NCBI GenBank assembly: GCA_039621445.1
Contig: CP154956.1
Coordinates: 32,213,437-32,277,436, forward strand
Length of the DNA: 64,000 nucleotides
Reading direction: 5' to 3'
DNA from: Euglena gracilis
Lineage: Eukaryota; Euglenida; Euglenophyceae; Euglenales
A program made the position numbers and the translations under genes. Shown piece after piece: positions 1-10,543 of this stretch. Each line of letters begins with the position of its first letter. The first letter of the stretch is position 1. The notes beneath the pieces were generated by a model, which did no database searches, was not told where the DNA came from, and worked only from the letters and a program-made list of their open reading frames with translations.

Positions 1-1309
1 CGCTTTTCAATTCCTTAGATTCCTTTTAAAGACAGCCTGTGGTTTCCAGTTTTGAGAGCTCGTCTTCCCGGATGTTTTAATTGATTGCACTGACCCTTCC
101 TTCCGATGGACATGCATTTGAAGCACTTTTTTATTTGGGTGTCGGGAAAAATTGGGAGTCGGCCAACTCCGGCGACAAAGGCACCAAGCGGGACCCCCTA
201 ACTGAACGCGCCAAAAACAACCAGACGGCAACGCCAGCGAACAAGGTGACGCCACGGGCTCCGCACTTCCCCATTCCGCACGCCTTTTTTGGGGGCGGAA
301 ACGGGGCAGAGAGTTGGCCCCTTTTCGGAATTGCAATGTGCCCAAAAAAAAATAAAAGTTTTTAGTTTGGCGTGAAATAACCGTAATAATAGATCACTTG
401 GGCTTCGCACTTCGGTTGGGTGAGATCCTGCTTGTTTGTGCCTTCTGTTTCTTCACGGTGTGTGCTTTGGCAGGGTGATTCTTTCTGTTTTTTCTTGCCG
501 GAGTTGGCGGATCCGAATCGCCCTTTGGACCACAAGCAATCATGTTGACATCAATCACATCCGAGAGTTTGTATTCTGCAGACGAGAGCGTTTATAACTA
601 AGCCTGGGGACGTCTGTTTCTAGACCCCGGTGAAGTACGCGACTTGCTGAAGACAACATTGATGGAGAAGCTTCAAGGCGTGCTGCAAGCCGGAAAAACG
701 TGGAATGGTGGAGGATGGACTTCGACGAAATTCGCCAGAGCCATACGAAGACTCACGGGGATAGCATTGGTCAGGGCAAACTTCGTGGACTACCGGAACA
801 GCTTCTTGTACGGCTTCGTCTTGGTGGCCAACGTGGACATGGCCCTGGCGAGTTATCGGACAAGTGTGCGGATGTTGCGTTCCATCTCTCCGACGTCTGG
901 GCGCAAGAACTCAACGGAGAAGCTGCGTCGGGAACGCGCCACGCCGCGAGGAGCGGCGGCGCGGGCGACGCCACAGACACAGAGGAAGAAGGAGACGAGG
1001 CGGAAGAGGAGGAGCGGTTGCCTTGGGAGGCACCGTCTCTGAAGCCGCCAGAGGACCTGGCCCTCTGTGTCCGAAATGCACACCAAGGAGAATGACTAGA
1101 CATGAGGCATATCCTGACAGACGTACCGGTGTTTTCGGGAATGAAACAGAGGGCAGAAGACAACAATCACGGATGCGGATGGTCGTTCAATCCTTGACAA
1201 ATGCATGAAGGGATCAACGTATGCTGAACGCCATGAGGCTGCTGGCCACATTGCACCCCATTGTGCTGCAGCAGGAGGACACGTCTTATCACCAGCTGTG
1301 TCAATCGTA

Positions 1310-1666
1310 CTCCCTCGAGGAAAACCGACAAGGGAGGAAGGGAAACAGACGGCGAAGCACAAAGACCTTGTGAGGCCATGCCTTGCTCGCCGGCGGTGTT
1401 GTGTGGATTGTTCTGGTGCGTTGGGTTAGGAGGTCCTGCTTAGTGCCGCCTCGCCGGAGTTGGCTGACGATGCTGCTCCGACTGGGCGACGTGGCTTCTT
1501 GCCCCTGGGGAGTGTCCCCCCCCCTCTCTCCCCCCTTGGCCCCCACTCTCTGACCGAGGGCTTTTTACCACAAATTTTCTTTTACGGGTGGGGGGGTCGG
1601 GCTCACAAGGTCTTTGTGCTTCGCCCTCGGTGTCCCTTGCTCCCTTGTTGGTTTTCCTCGAGGGAG
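1310..1666. repeat. Internal inverted repeat of the 2-kb repeat
   Basis: Arms 1310-1375 and 1602-1666 are inverted copies, about 65 bp each and close to 90% identical by eye, separated by about 226 bp. The same pair is at about 11853-11918 and 12145-12209 in the second repeat copy. It sits just beyond the recombinase gene in the 3' untranslated part of the DIRS-like element. Confidence 0.75.
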
Positions 1667-1699
1667 TACGAGACACCTCGGGCTCCGCACTTTGCCCTT

Positions 1700-2028
1700 G
1701 TGACGGGGGCCAGGGCACTTTCCAGGGCACTTTGGGCACCAAGTCGTTGATAGTGGGCTGTAAAAGCCTCCACCCCCCTCCACTGGACAATTTCACAAAC
1801 TTCTTGGGCAGAAAGGCCCAATTTTTTAGTAAACCAACCCCTGCCCCCCTGGTGGAGTGGGCCCCCCACACCTGGGGGGTACCCCAAGTTTGGCCAAAAA
1901 GTCTTTTGTGATGGAAGCAATGCTGTCTGCACTTATGGCCCTGAAGGGGGGTTTTAATGAAATTTGGAGGGGGCCCCCAGGTCTGTCGAATAAACGTGTA
2001 GCAGCCACATAGCACATCATTAAGTGAA
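1700..2028 (-). pseudogene. Tyrosine recombinase C-terminal fragment (DIRS-like), copy 1
   Basis: This is the catalytic C-terminal end of a DIRS-type tyrosine recombinase, the enzyme that integrates the circular cDNA of these elements. The H-x-x-R box (HSTRG) lies at 1848-1859, and the nucleophile-type Tyr in AHYQRL at 1750-1752. The reading frame changes at least twice between the upstream segment, the HSTRG segment and the Tyr segment, in C/G runs. The same frame breaks occur in the second copy, so the two are duplicates of an already broken gene. The N-terminal half is missing because the repeat ends at 2028. Confidence 0.75.
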
Positions 2029-2276
2029 GGCTGCGGGACAAAAAAACCTGAAATAACGGGCCCGAACACTCCCCGGGGCCGCTTCAAAAATTGCCGAAGG
2101 CGGTTCGGGAGGGGAGTGTTGGCGGCGGCCCCTCGGCTGCGGCGCCGGGCGGGACCAAAAAAGACCAACCGCGGAATCTTCCGCTTTGCGTAAGTTCCTA
2201 ATTTAAGTTCAATGGACTGCCTCTCTGTAGGTGGGTCCAAGCCTGAAGACTTCATCCATCAAGCTGGCAAAGTCTT

Positions 2277-4858
2277 GTGCATTCAAATATCAAGGATAAG
2301 AAAAGGAAAGACACCGCAAGCAGACACCAAGAAAACTGTGGTAAAGCAAGAGGAATCGGGAGAAAAAACGAGATAGCGAGGGTTGTGGAAAGGGTTTGTG
2401 GGTTGAACAGGGAATTGAGCCCACTACGCCGCCGCCCTGGGTACCCCCGACGGTGTGGCTGCGTTTTTACGCTCTGGTGTGGAGCGCCCCCCCCCCCAAA
2501 ACCCCGCAGCTCTGTCCACAGTGCCACTGCTGCGCTCCTGGCTCTCCAGCCGCAACCGCTTACGCCACCCAGGTGTTTGCCCTCCCAGGCGGCTGCGTGG
2601 GCAGGGCAGCAGTGGTCGCTGTCCAGGCGCTGCCGCAATAAGCTGCAGCACGCCTGCCACGGGAATGGCCCCAAAGGGCGCCCTTCTCCTTTGCCCCCTT
2701 CGTCTTCCAGGTCTCCGGGTGAACCGTGGCAACAGGTGCGTTCCTCCCTGCTGCCCAGGCAGCTCCAGGAGCCTCAGCCGGCTTCGGTGCTCCGGGCAGC
2801 GGGTTTGTCTTTGCCCACCTCTGTGGGCCCTACAGAACTGATTCGGGTCTACGACACCCGTCTAGATCACAAATGCCTCCAGAGCCTCCTCCAGGAGGCA
2901 TTCTCGCAGGCCCCCGGCCGGCTGGAATTGATTGGTGGGGATTTCCTCCACCAGCCGCTCCGTAAGGATACGGAGGCCCTAGACCCCACACGGCTTCGGC
3001 CGTGGTGTCCCGAGGGGTCGGGCCCCGTCCATCTGGTGGTTCCCCCGCGTCCGCACCAGGCCGCCTGGCTTGCCCGGGCATTGCAGCAGCTTGCGCTGGA
3101 GCCGCAGGGGACCGTGGTCTCCGTCTGCTGCGTCGTCGACCGGAGCTCCTGCCCTCAGGTGTGGACACCAGACGCCTTGCGTCTTGCCCTCCCCTCCTTG
3201 GCGCCCATCCTCGAGGCGCCAGGCCTGGAGGTTCACGTGGTCGCTGTGGGTCAGCGCCCCCCACTTTGGCGGGTTCCAGCCGGCGCCCAGTCCCTGCCCC
3301 CACCGGAGTGGGAAGCCGCCCGGCTCGCACTCAACCGGGTGCTCTTGGTGGTCTCCATGTCCGTCAACAACACAGAGGTATCCCCCCTCTCCTGCACCTG
3401 GATGCGGGGACACCCGCCACCGGTGGAGGGCTCCTCCATGGAGCTGCTGCGGGTCGAGTTTCTCCTCCCCCCGGCCGTGAAGTCCTCCCAGTCGGAGCGC
3501 TTCCTGCGCTCTGCCCTGCGCAAGGTCGGTGCGGCTATGGGCTGCACCCCTCTGGTGGCACCACAGCTGCGCCTGGTGCAGGCGGAGCACGGAGGCGTGG
3601 TGGCTCTCCTCTCTGTCCCCAGGAGCGAGGCACGCTCTTGGTTGCGGGGGAGCGGCTCGGGCGGACTCTTCCTCCGTCCATACTGGTCCAAGGATACCGG
3701 CCCCGCTGTCCAGCGGGACCAGTTTACCCTGCACTGGCTGCGGGGTCAAGGCAAGGAGGCGGACCGCCTGTGGTCTGCCCTCCATGAGGAGGCAGGGTTT
3801 TTCGGCCTCCTCCCAGGCGGTTCGGACGTCGCACTCCGCCTTTCCCCGGAGGCCGACATCCCCAGGATCCTCAACCAGGTGCGTTTTGTGCTGGGCCAGA
3901 ACGACGTGGCCCTTCGGCGGACCAACCCGGACTCCCAATGGTGGAGGCTTGGGCCCCTCTCCCAGGCAGAGGCCGCTTCTGTCCGACAGCTCATCCCGCA
4001 GTTTGGACTGCGGCTTGAGGGGGACCAAGTCCGCTTTGGGCCTGCAGGCCCCTTTCGCTCCTATGCGTTTTTTCTCGCCTCTGGCTCGCCCTCGGCTCGC
4101 TCACTACATGACGGCAGCTGGTCCGCCTCCTCCGCCAGCCTTTCCCCCGCCAAGCCGCCACCGCGCCCAGGCGCTGTGCCGCGACCGGCGCGGCTTGGCC
4201 CCGCAGGCTCGGCACTGTCCCCGCAGTCGGTGTGGGGCGGGGCTCGCATCGCGCGGGCGCCCTTGAAGCTGCCGGGCTCCGGCCCTGCGGCGTCACCCTT
4301 ATTGCCCACTGCAGGTTCACGCCCCCCACGGCCGGCGACCACTCCGGCACGACAGGGGGCGCCAGTCTCCCCACGCTCCCGGCAGCCGGTGGCCACATCA
4401 GCACGACAAGGGACGCCAGCCTCCCCACGCCCTCAGCGGGGGTCGAAATCTCCTGCCACTTTCTTCCCTGCCTCCTCGCCAGGCCTGGAGGAGCAGCTGC
4501 GTGCCTTGCTGCAGCAGCTGGAGGTCCTCACCAAGCAAAACGCGGCCCTTGCCGCCGAGCTCGCCGATATTCGCCGGGAGAATGCGGCTCTACGCCGCCA
4601 GCTGCCACCAACTTCAGGGTATGTCCACCAACCCTATGTGCCACCAGCGCCCATCTCGTTGGCCCCGCCTTCGGGGTCGTCGCTGTTACCGGCGCCGGCC
4701 CCAGATGGGGCCTGTGGAGGTGATGTGGACATGGCCCTCGCCCTGCCCTCTGACCCTGGACCAGGGGTGAAACGGTCCAGGCCGGAGGACCCGGGGCCGA
4801 TGCCTGACGCCTCGATGGGGGCTCTGCCCCCAGTGCCCCGGTGCTCCGCGTGGGCACC
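2277..4858 (+). pseudogene. LINE ORF1, gag-like protein with coiled coil
   Basis: Long open frame, probably the nucleic-acid-binding ORF1 product that packages LINE RNA. The frame is open from a GTG at 2277; the true start is uncertain. The middle (about 2800-4100) is globular-looking. It is followed by a Pro/Ser/Ala/Arg-rich disordered stretch (about 4100-4470) and a leucine-heptad coiled coil (about 4480-4600; ALLQQLEVLTKQNAALAAEL), as expected for a trimerising ORF1. No zinc knuckle or RRM is recognised. The frame stays open to 5144, but beyond about 4820 the next frame carries the endonuclease. ORF1 and ORF2 therefore overlap out of frame, possibly through loss or gain of one G in the run near 4817-4821. 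Confidence 0.6.
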
Positions 4859-7242
4859 TGAAACATGTCCCATTGGTCGGCCCCCAAAGCTGCCATGGTG
4901 GCATCCTCCATTCCGGTGTATATCCTGGCTATCCAGGAAACGCATCTTGCCCCCCTCCCGCTGCAGGCCGCACACACCACCGCCCGGGGTGCGGGGCTGC
5001 ACCCGTGCCACGGCCGTCCTGCAGCCCCAATGCCCCACTCCGAGCACGGGCGCTCGTGCGGCGTGGGCTTCCTCTCTCGCTCAGGTCTTCCGGTGCAGCC
5101 TATCCCGCCGACTTGTTCCGCCTGGCGACGCCTGGTGGCCATGAGGCGACTCCACGCGGTCTGCCTGGCGCCCCGCCTGGGCCTGCCCCTCGGCCTGCTC
5201 CTGCTCTCCCTTTATGCTCCCCTGGGAACACAGGACGCCGAACGGGCAGCATTCGACACGGCCCTGATCGAGGTCACCCACTCCCTCGACATGCAGGTCC
5301 CCACACTGCTTGTCGGGGACTTCAAGGGCTCCATCTGCCCGGCCCGGGATTATCGGGGCCCGGGCAGTGCCAAGCTGCCGGTGTCCCCCCTCCTGGGACA
5401 CCTCCTGGGGGCTGGTGCCCCATGGCACGACTCCCACCTGGCCCTGCCTGGGCCATCCCTGCCCATGACGTTTCGCAATCCTCACGCGTCAGGGGTCGAG
5501 TCCGCCTCCCGCATCGACCTCATCCTGGCCAACGCTGCTGCCCTCCGCCTCCTGCAGTCGGCCACCGTCACGGAAGACGTGCGGGATGGGGGCCACAGCC
5601 CCGCCATTGTCGTCTTACAGGTCACGCCCGGAACCATCTCCTGGGTGTCCCCACGGCCAAGCCCGCCGGCCTGGCTCCGCCAGCCTTCCCAGGCTCTGCG
5701 GGCCTCCGCCAGGTGGGCAGAATTGGCCGACGCCTGGGTGGCTCTCCCCTCGGTGCGGCCAGCTTTAGACCCGGCACTGCCCCATTCAGCCTCTTCCCTC
5801 TCTCTGGCTTTGCGGCAGGCGCTCAACGTCCTCATCCAGTTGGCCGGGGGCTGGCTGACGCGCCCCGCAACGCGGCGTCCGGCCTACGACTCCGCGGAGG
5901 TGCGCGCTCTACGCCGCCAACTGGAACGCCTCCACCGGCTGGAGCGCTTGTGCTCCAAGCTTCCCCAGCAGCCGGGGTGCTGGCCAGTCGAGGTATCTCG
6001 CCTTGTCCAGGAGCTCTGCCGACAGGGCTTGCTCTCCTTGCAGCCCACCCCCTCCCTGCTCCGCACTGCCGCCCAACAGTCTTCCCAGGTGTGCAGGGCC
6101 AAGCTGCAGGCCCTGTTGCGCCGCATGCGCCAGGACCGCACGGCGCGCTGGAAGGCGGCCCTCCCCGAGATATGGAAGGAGCGCCCGGGGGTACTCCAAC
6201 ACTGGTTGGAGTCCGAGTCCATCCCATGGGGCTCCCGCCCCGTCCTGAATGCACAGGGGCTCCAGTGCCTCACCCTGGCAGAGGTCGACTCCGCCGTCCG
6301 CTCCTACTGGGTGGACGAGGTCCTGCGGCAGCACGCGGGCGTCGACGAAGAGGCCCGGTGGGGTGTGTTCCTCTCCTCCCCGTTTGGTCCTCACCTGCCC
6401 CGCGCCGACTGGCCTTCCTCCACCTGGACGGCTGATCGAGTCACCCGTGCCCTGCGCTCCATGCGGGAGGGCGCCTCCCCTGGCATGGCAGGTGTGCCCA
6501 TCTCGGTGTGGCGCTCCCTGCCCCCTTCCTGCGCTGCGGCAGTCGCCCGCCTGCTCAATCTGGTGGAGCAGGAGGGGCATTGGCCGCAGGAGTGGCTGGA
6601 TGCCTATGTTGCAATGATTCCCAAGGCGTCCGGGGGATCACGCCCGCGGGATCAACGGCCCATTACGGTGCTGGAAGTACTATACCGCCTCTGGGCCAAG
6701 GGGGTGGTCCAGGAGTGGTCTCCCACCCTGCAGCGATACCTGCTGGGCCATGCCGCGTTCGGCTTCCGGGCCAACTCCGGGACGCTGCACGCGGCACAGG
6801 TCCTGGAGGACTTACGCCACCTCCGCCTTTCACGGAAGGCAGAGCTGTGGCTGGCCTCCTTCGATGTCGAGAAGTGTTTCGATTCCCTCCCCTGGTGGGC
6901 TGTCTTCAGGACGCTGCGGGCAGTGGGAGTGCGTCCGGCGGTGGTGGACTGCTTCCAGTCCTTCTACCGGCAGGTACGCAGGCGCTTCCGCTACGGCCTC
7001 ATCGACGGTGAGGTGTGGCATGCCACCAACGGCCTGGCGCAGGGGTGCCCGGCAAGCCCGGATCTCCTGAATATTTTGCTGGAGACCTTTCACCGCTGGG
7101 CGGCGGCCAGTGGCATAGGCGTTCCGGTGGCGGGCGTCCGTCTGCCCTCCATCAGTTTTGCCGCTGATGTGGCCCTGATCGCCACCTCGGCCGCAGAAAT
7201 GCGGGTCCTCATCCGGGCCTACCTGGACTGGTGCTCCCTCGT
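4838..7242 (+). pseudogene. LINE ORF2: AP endonuclease and reverse transcriptase, mutated
   Basis: The N-terminal endonuclease nicks target DNA and the RT copies the RNA at the nick. Endonuclease motifs: VLRVGT-stop-NM at 4841-4867, where the family has GTWN; QETH at 4934-4945; GDFK at 5315-5326, where GDFN is usual; SRIDLIL near 5510; GGHSP near 5590. RT motifs: IPK near 6620, RPIT near 6655, FDVEKCFDS near 6860, GLAQGCPASP near 7030, and FAAD at 7157-7168 where FADD is expected (GCT instead of GAT at 7163-7165). The endonuclease Trp and Asn and one RT metal-binding Asp are thus lost. The frame leaves the RT at the G5 run 7243-7247. Inference: this copy cannot retrotranspose by itself. Confidence 0.85.
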
Positions 7243-8368
7243 GGGGGTCCGGTCACCAAGGTCCAACTGTGGTCCTCCCTGGGCCCAGGGCAGCGCCTCC
7301 AGGTGGGCGACCTGGACATCGTCTCCTCCTCCGGCTTCCGCTTTGTAGGTGTGGAGCTGGGCCTGCCGGAGCCCCGGGTCTCGGAGGTGCATTTTGCCCC
7401 TCGCCTAAGTAAAGCATTGGAAACCCTGCGCCGCCTGAAGGCGCTCCCCCTGCCGTCTTCCCTGTGCTCCCTTCTGTGGCACACCACAGTCCTCCCACAG
7501 GCGCTGTACGCGTGCCAGCTCCGGGACCTCAAACCGACGACCCTGCAGCAGCTCATGTCCGCCGGGGTGGCGGCCATAGGGCACAAGCCGCCTCTGCGCT
7601 TGAACGCCTGGCGCTCTCCCGCAGCGGTAGCGGGGACCCCGTTGGGGGACTCGGCCGTGGCTGACCCGGTCGCCACCATGCGCTTGCTGCAACTGGTGTG
7701 GCTCCAGACCCTGGGCAACACCTCTGCCGTCTCAGGTTTCGTCCACCGGGCCGTCGCCTGCCCGGGCCAGGCCTGGACAGAAACATCCCCCGCCTTGCGC
7801 TCTGCCCTCGCCGCAGTGGCCTGGCGGGTGGCACGCAACCAGGCGTGCTCTCGGTCTGCCGCCTGGCCGGGCCTTTGCCCGGAACAGGCGTACCCGGGAC
7901 AGATTGTCCTGATGCCGGTGGATGATTTTCCCCCGCCTGCCGCCGTCTTCACAGATGGCTCCGTGGCGTCCTCCGGGGGTGCCGCCGTCTGGGCCCCGGA
8001 CACCGAATCTGCCTTCACCTGCTCTGTTCCAGGTACCTTGAGCTCCACCCACTGCGAGTTGGTGGCCCTACGGATGGCGGTAGAGACCTCTGCCCCGCAC
8101 ATCGTGACCGACTCCCTGACCTCCCTCCAAACGCTGGCGGGGTGGCATCTCCTGCCCCTTTCCCGTGTCCTCCGATCACCTGTCAGGCCCCTGGTGCGTC
8201 AGATCATCTCTGCCGCTTCCTCCCTCCCCACGGCGCCGCTCCTGGAGAAGGTGCGGGCGCACGACACGGCCGCCATCGAGGCCGGTCACCCCAAGGCGGC
8301 GGGGAATTACTCCGCCGACTTCTGGGCCACGGAGGCTGCCCTCGGCCGGGCCGCGTCCACCTGGTCAC
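7243..8368 (+). pseudogene. LINE ORF2 continuation: RT thumb and RNase H
   Basis: This continues the polyprotein in the next frame after the G5 run; the open frame is visible from 7231 to 8391. After the RT thumb-like region it contains an RNase H fold, which removes template RNA: FTDGS near 7948 (first Asp), CELVALRMA near 8058 (Glu), IVTDSLTSL near 8101 (second Asp) and GNYSAD near 8304 (last Asp). All four acidic positions are present. The frame ends just after a 12-C run at 8368-8379, where the protein continues one frame over, so this is an indel rather than a natural end. Confidence 0.8.
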
Positions 8369-9460
8369 CCCCCCCCCCCGCCATGCTTTGATGATCCTGT
8401 GCTCCTGCAGGACGCCTCAGGGTCGATCATCTACGACCTCCCAGCGGCGTTCGCCCAGGCCTGGTGGCTCCGGTGCCGGGCCGCCTGGGAGAAACGCTCC
8501 TCGGTGCGCCTCCTCGTCCTATACCCAGCCTCCACCCCCATCGCTTGGCCCGCCTCCACCGCCATCTTCAGGCGGGCAGTGGCCATCCCCGCCAGGTTTA
8601 CACACCCGGTTTCCCCGGAAGCCATCAAGTGGGTGGCCCGGGTGCGGACAGGCTGCCTGGCCACCCAGGACCGCCTCCACCGGCATCGGCTGGGGGCCCC
8701 CTCCCCCGCCTGCCTGTGCTGCAGGTCGCCTGTGGAAGACGACGTCCACGTCCTCACCGGGTGCCCTGCTACGGGCTCGGCATCCGGTGCCACCTCCTTT
8801 TCTCTCGCCTGGTCCGCTGCAGGTGAGCAGTGCCGCCTTACTCTGCCATTGCCGCCGACAGACTGGGTGGCGTCTTTCCACGTCCCCCTTGCTGAGGCTC
8901 TGCTGCCGGAGTCCTCCCTCGCCCACCTGCCTGCCCCCCTGCCCTCATCGGATGCCCAGCGCTTCCTCGCCCGCCTGCACTGCCTGCTCGCAGAGCGCCT
9001 GGCGGAGTGGATGCGCCGCCGCTGCGAGCTGATGGCCGCCTCCCTGCACCACGTCCCGGACGGTCCGGGCCCGATTCCCCAGGAGTGGGCGTCGGGTCAG
9101 CGCCGACCCTCACACCTGCCACCGGAGCGCCGCCTCACCGTGGCCGAGCTGCGGCAGGCCGAGGGCGCCTGCCAGCCGGGAGACCAGGCGGCCTCCCCGC
9201 CCCCCTTGCCACCATCCCAGGCCCCATCGTGCGGCCCCGTCCGCGTGAAGTGGCTCAGGGAGCGCCTGATCCTCTTACTGCGGGAGGAGGCGGAGACCTG
9301 CCCGCCGGCTGCGGGGTCCTCGGCGGAGACCTTGCTGGCCCTCTTCGAGCGCAGCACCGGTGAGTCCTTCCACTCCTCCCCAGGTGTGAATGTGCAACAA
9401 CGCATCGGCTCCATCGGGCGCGTGTTGGGATTCTTGTGTCTGCACCCCCGCCGCCGTTGA
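8369..9460 (+). pseudogene. LINE ORF2 C-terminal Cys/His domain
   Basis: The third segment of the broken polyprotein. It carries a post-RNase-H cluster near 8715-8765, C-x2-C followed by H-x4-C (CLCC..DVHVLTGC), the zinc-binding finger often found at the C-terminus of LINE RT proteins. The rest is Ala/Leu/Arg-rich and not recognised. The frame ends at 9460, but the preceding C5 run (9445-9449) allows passage into the next open frame. Confidence 0.65.
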
Positions 9461-10308
9461 CCCGGGTCTCCAAGGCAGGAGGCTTCCTGTACAATCGGGC
9501 CCCACGGCGCCCGGTTGACCTGCAGGCTTGGCGGCGCTCCCTGGTGGGCGCCTCCAGCCAACAGGTGGTGCCGGCTCTGCGGGCACGCAAAGCCGCAGCA
9601 AACGCCACCCTGGCCGCCTGGCTGCGGTGCCACCGGTTTCTGAAGCCGGTGGCGCCCGAGGAGGGCGAGTCCGGGATGGCCCTGCTCCTGCTGTGGGAGG
9701 TGGACCATGGCTGTGCCTTCCCCAGCGACGCAGGGGAGCGATCCTCTTCCTTGCTGGCAGGTTTTACGCGGCGGCTAAAATCTGCGGCGGAGCAGGACTC
9801 CGAGCTGCAGGCCTGGTTCGTCCCGAAGGACATGCAGTGCCCGCTCCAGCCAGGTCTCCCACCTGCCCACCATGTGCGATGGCCGGTGAAGGTCATCACC
9901 CCCTCCGGCGGCACGTCGGAACCATGGTTCAATCAGTTTTCGGGACGGTGGAAAGCCTACCTCCTGTCCCTCGCCTGCCCAGCGTCACAGGCCACGCCAG
10001 CGCAGCCGGTGGCCAGAGGCACACCGAGCTCCGACGCCCCTGCACAGGGGCGGCTGCCGCCGGCTCCCATTGGGGAGCCAGCCCCGAAACGCCGGAGGGC
10101 GGCGCCTCCCGGGCGCCCAACCCACGGGGCCACAAGCTCCGCAGGGCTCACCCCGCCATCGGTGCCGGCCATCCCGTGCCCGCCTTCTTCCTCCGTGTCG
10201 TCGCAGGACCCTCCGCGAAAGAAGCAGGCCACCCTCCGGTCGTGGCTGCAGCCGCAGCGACCTCCCGAGGGGGCCCATGGCAGAGCTGCGCAGGGGCCGC
10301 CCACCTAG
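9446..10308 (+). pseudogene. Probable LINE ORF2 C-terminal tail
   Basis: Open frame of about 290 codons beginning where the previous segment ends, with no convincing ATG start. Composition matches the rest of the element: GC-rich, with Ala, Pro and Arg. The last third is Pro/Ser-rich with a basic KRRR patch, possibly a nuclear localisation signal. I recognise no domain. Positions 10309-10543 appear to be the 3' untranslated part, with no poly(A). Confidence 0.45.
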
Positions 10309-10543
10309 CGGGGGAGGTACTGGGGCGCGGGCAATTCCCAGGTAACCCCTAGGGAGCCCAGCAGGCGCCCCAGGTGCGCAAGCACCGAAGACCGAACCCC
10401 CCCCCCTGGGTACCCCCGACGGGCAGGGGGGCCGACGCCGGTGACCCCCCCCTCCCGGTCCGCTTCGGGGGAGTGCGGCAAAGGCCGGGCGGCGTCGTCA
10501 GGTTGCCAAGATGCTGCGGCTTCTCCCTCTTAAAACTCACCAG

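Larger units (their letters stand above)
1..2028 (-). repeat. 2-kb direct repeat, copy 1 (3' part of a DIRS-like element)
   Basis: Positions 1-2028 match 10544-12571 in the same orientation at a near-constant offset of 10543, with few substitutions and one or two single-base indels. The match starts at or before the window edge and stops abruptly at 2028/12571 inside a recombinase reading frame on the - strand. From right to left the repeat holds the C-terminal part of a tyrosine recombinase, an inverted terminal repeat unit (1366-1468) and a second such unit in the other orientation (about 155-253). The far-left part resembles the sequence before the gag start at 32864, so it looks like the 5' leader of another DIRS-like copy lying left of the window. 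Confidence 0.9.
2029..10543 (+). mobile_element. Non-LTR (LINE-type) retrotransposon, inactivated
   Basis: The domain order is typical of an APE-type LINE: gag-like ORF1, AP endonuclease, reverse transcriptase, RNase H, then a C-terminal Cys/His segment, all on the + strand at high GC. The limits given are simply the edges of the flanking 2-kb repeats. I see no poly(A) tail or target-site duplication. Reading frames break in homopolymers at 7243-7247 (G5), 8368-8379 (C12) and 9445-9449 (C5), and a TGA interrupts the endonuclease at 4859-4861. A 19-bp sequence, CCCTGGGTACCCCCGACGG, is present near both ends (2435-2453 and 10404-10422). Positions 2029-2276 hold GC-rich leader without a gene. 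Confidence 0.85.

Noticed and set aside
644-1095. Overlapping + strand frames of about 130 codons in the 2-kb repeat (also 11187-11638)
   Set aside because: Preserved in both copies only because the DNA is duplicated. Several frames are open at once, the few differences change amino acids, and there is no recognisable domain.
2190-2230. GTAAGT...TGTAG segment resembling a 41-nt intron before the LINE ORF1
   Set aside because: Very short, no support for splicing, and no reading frame joined by removing it.
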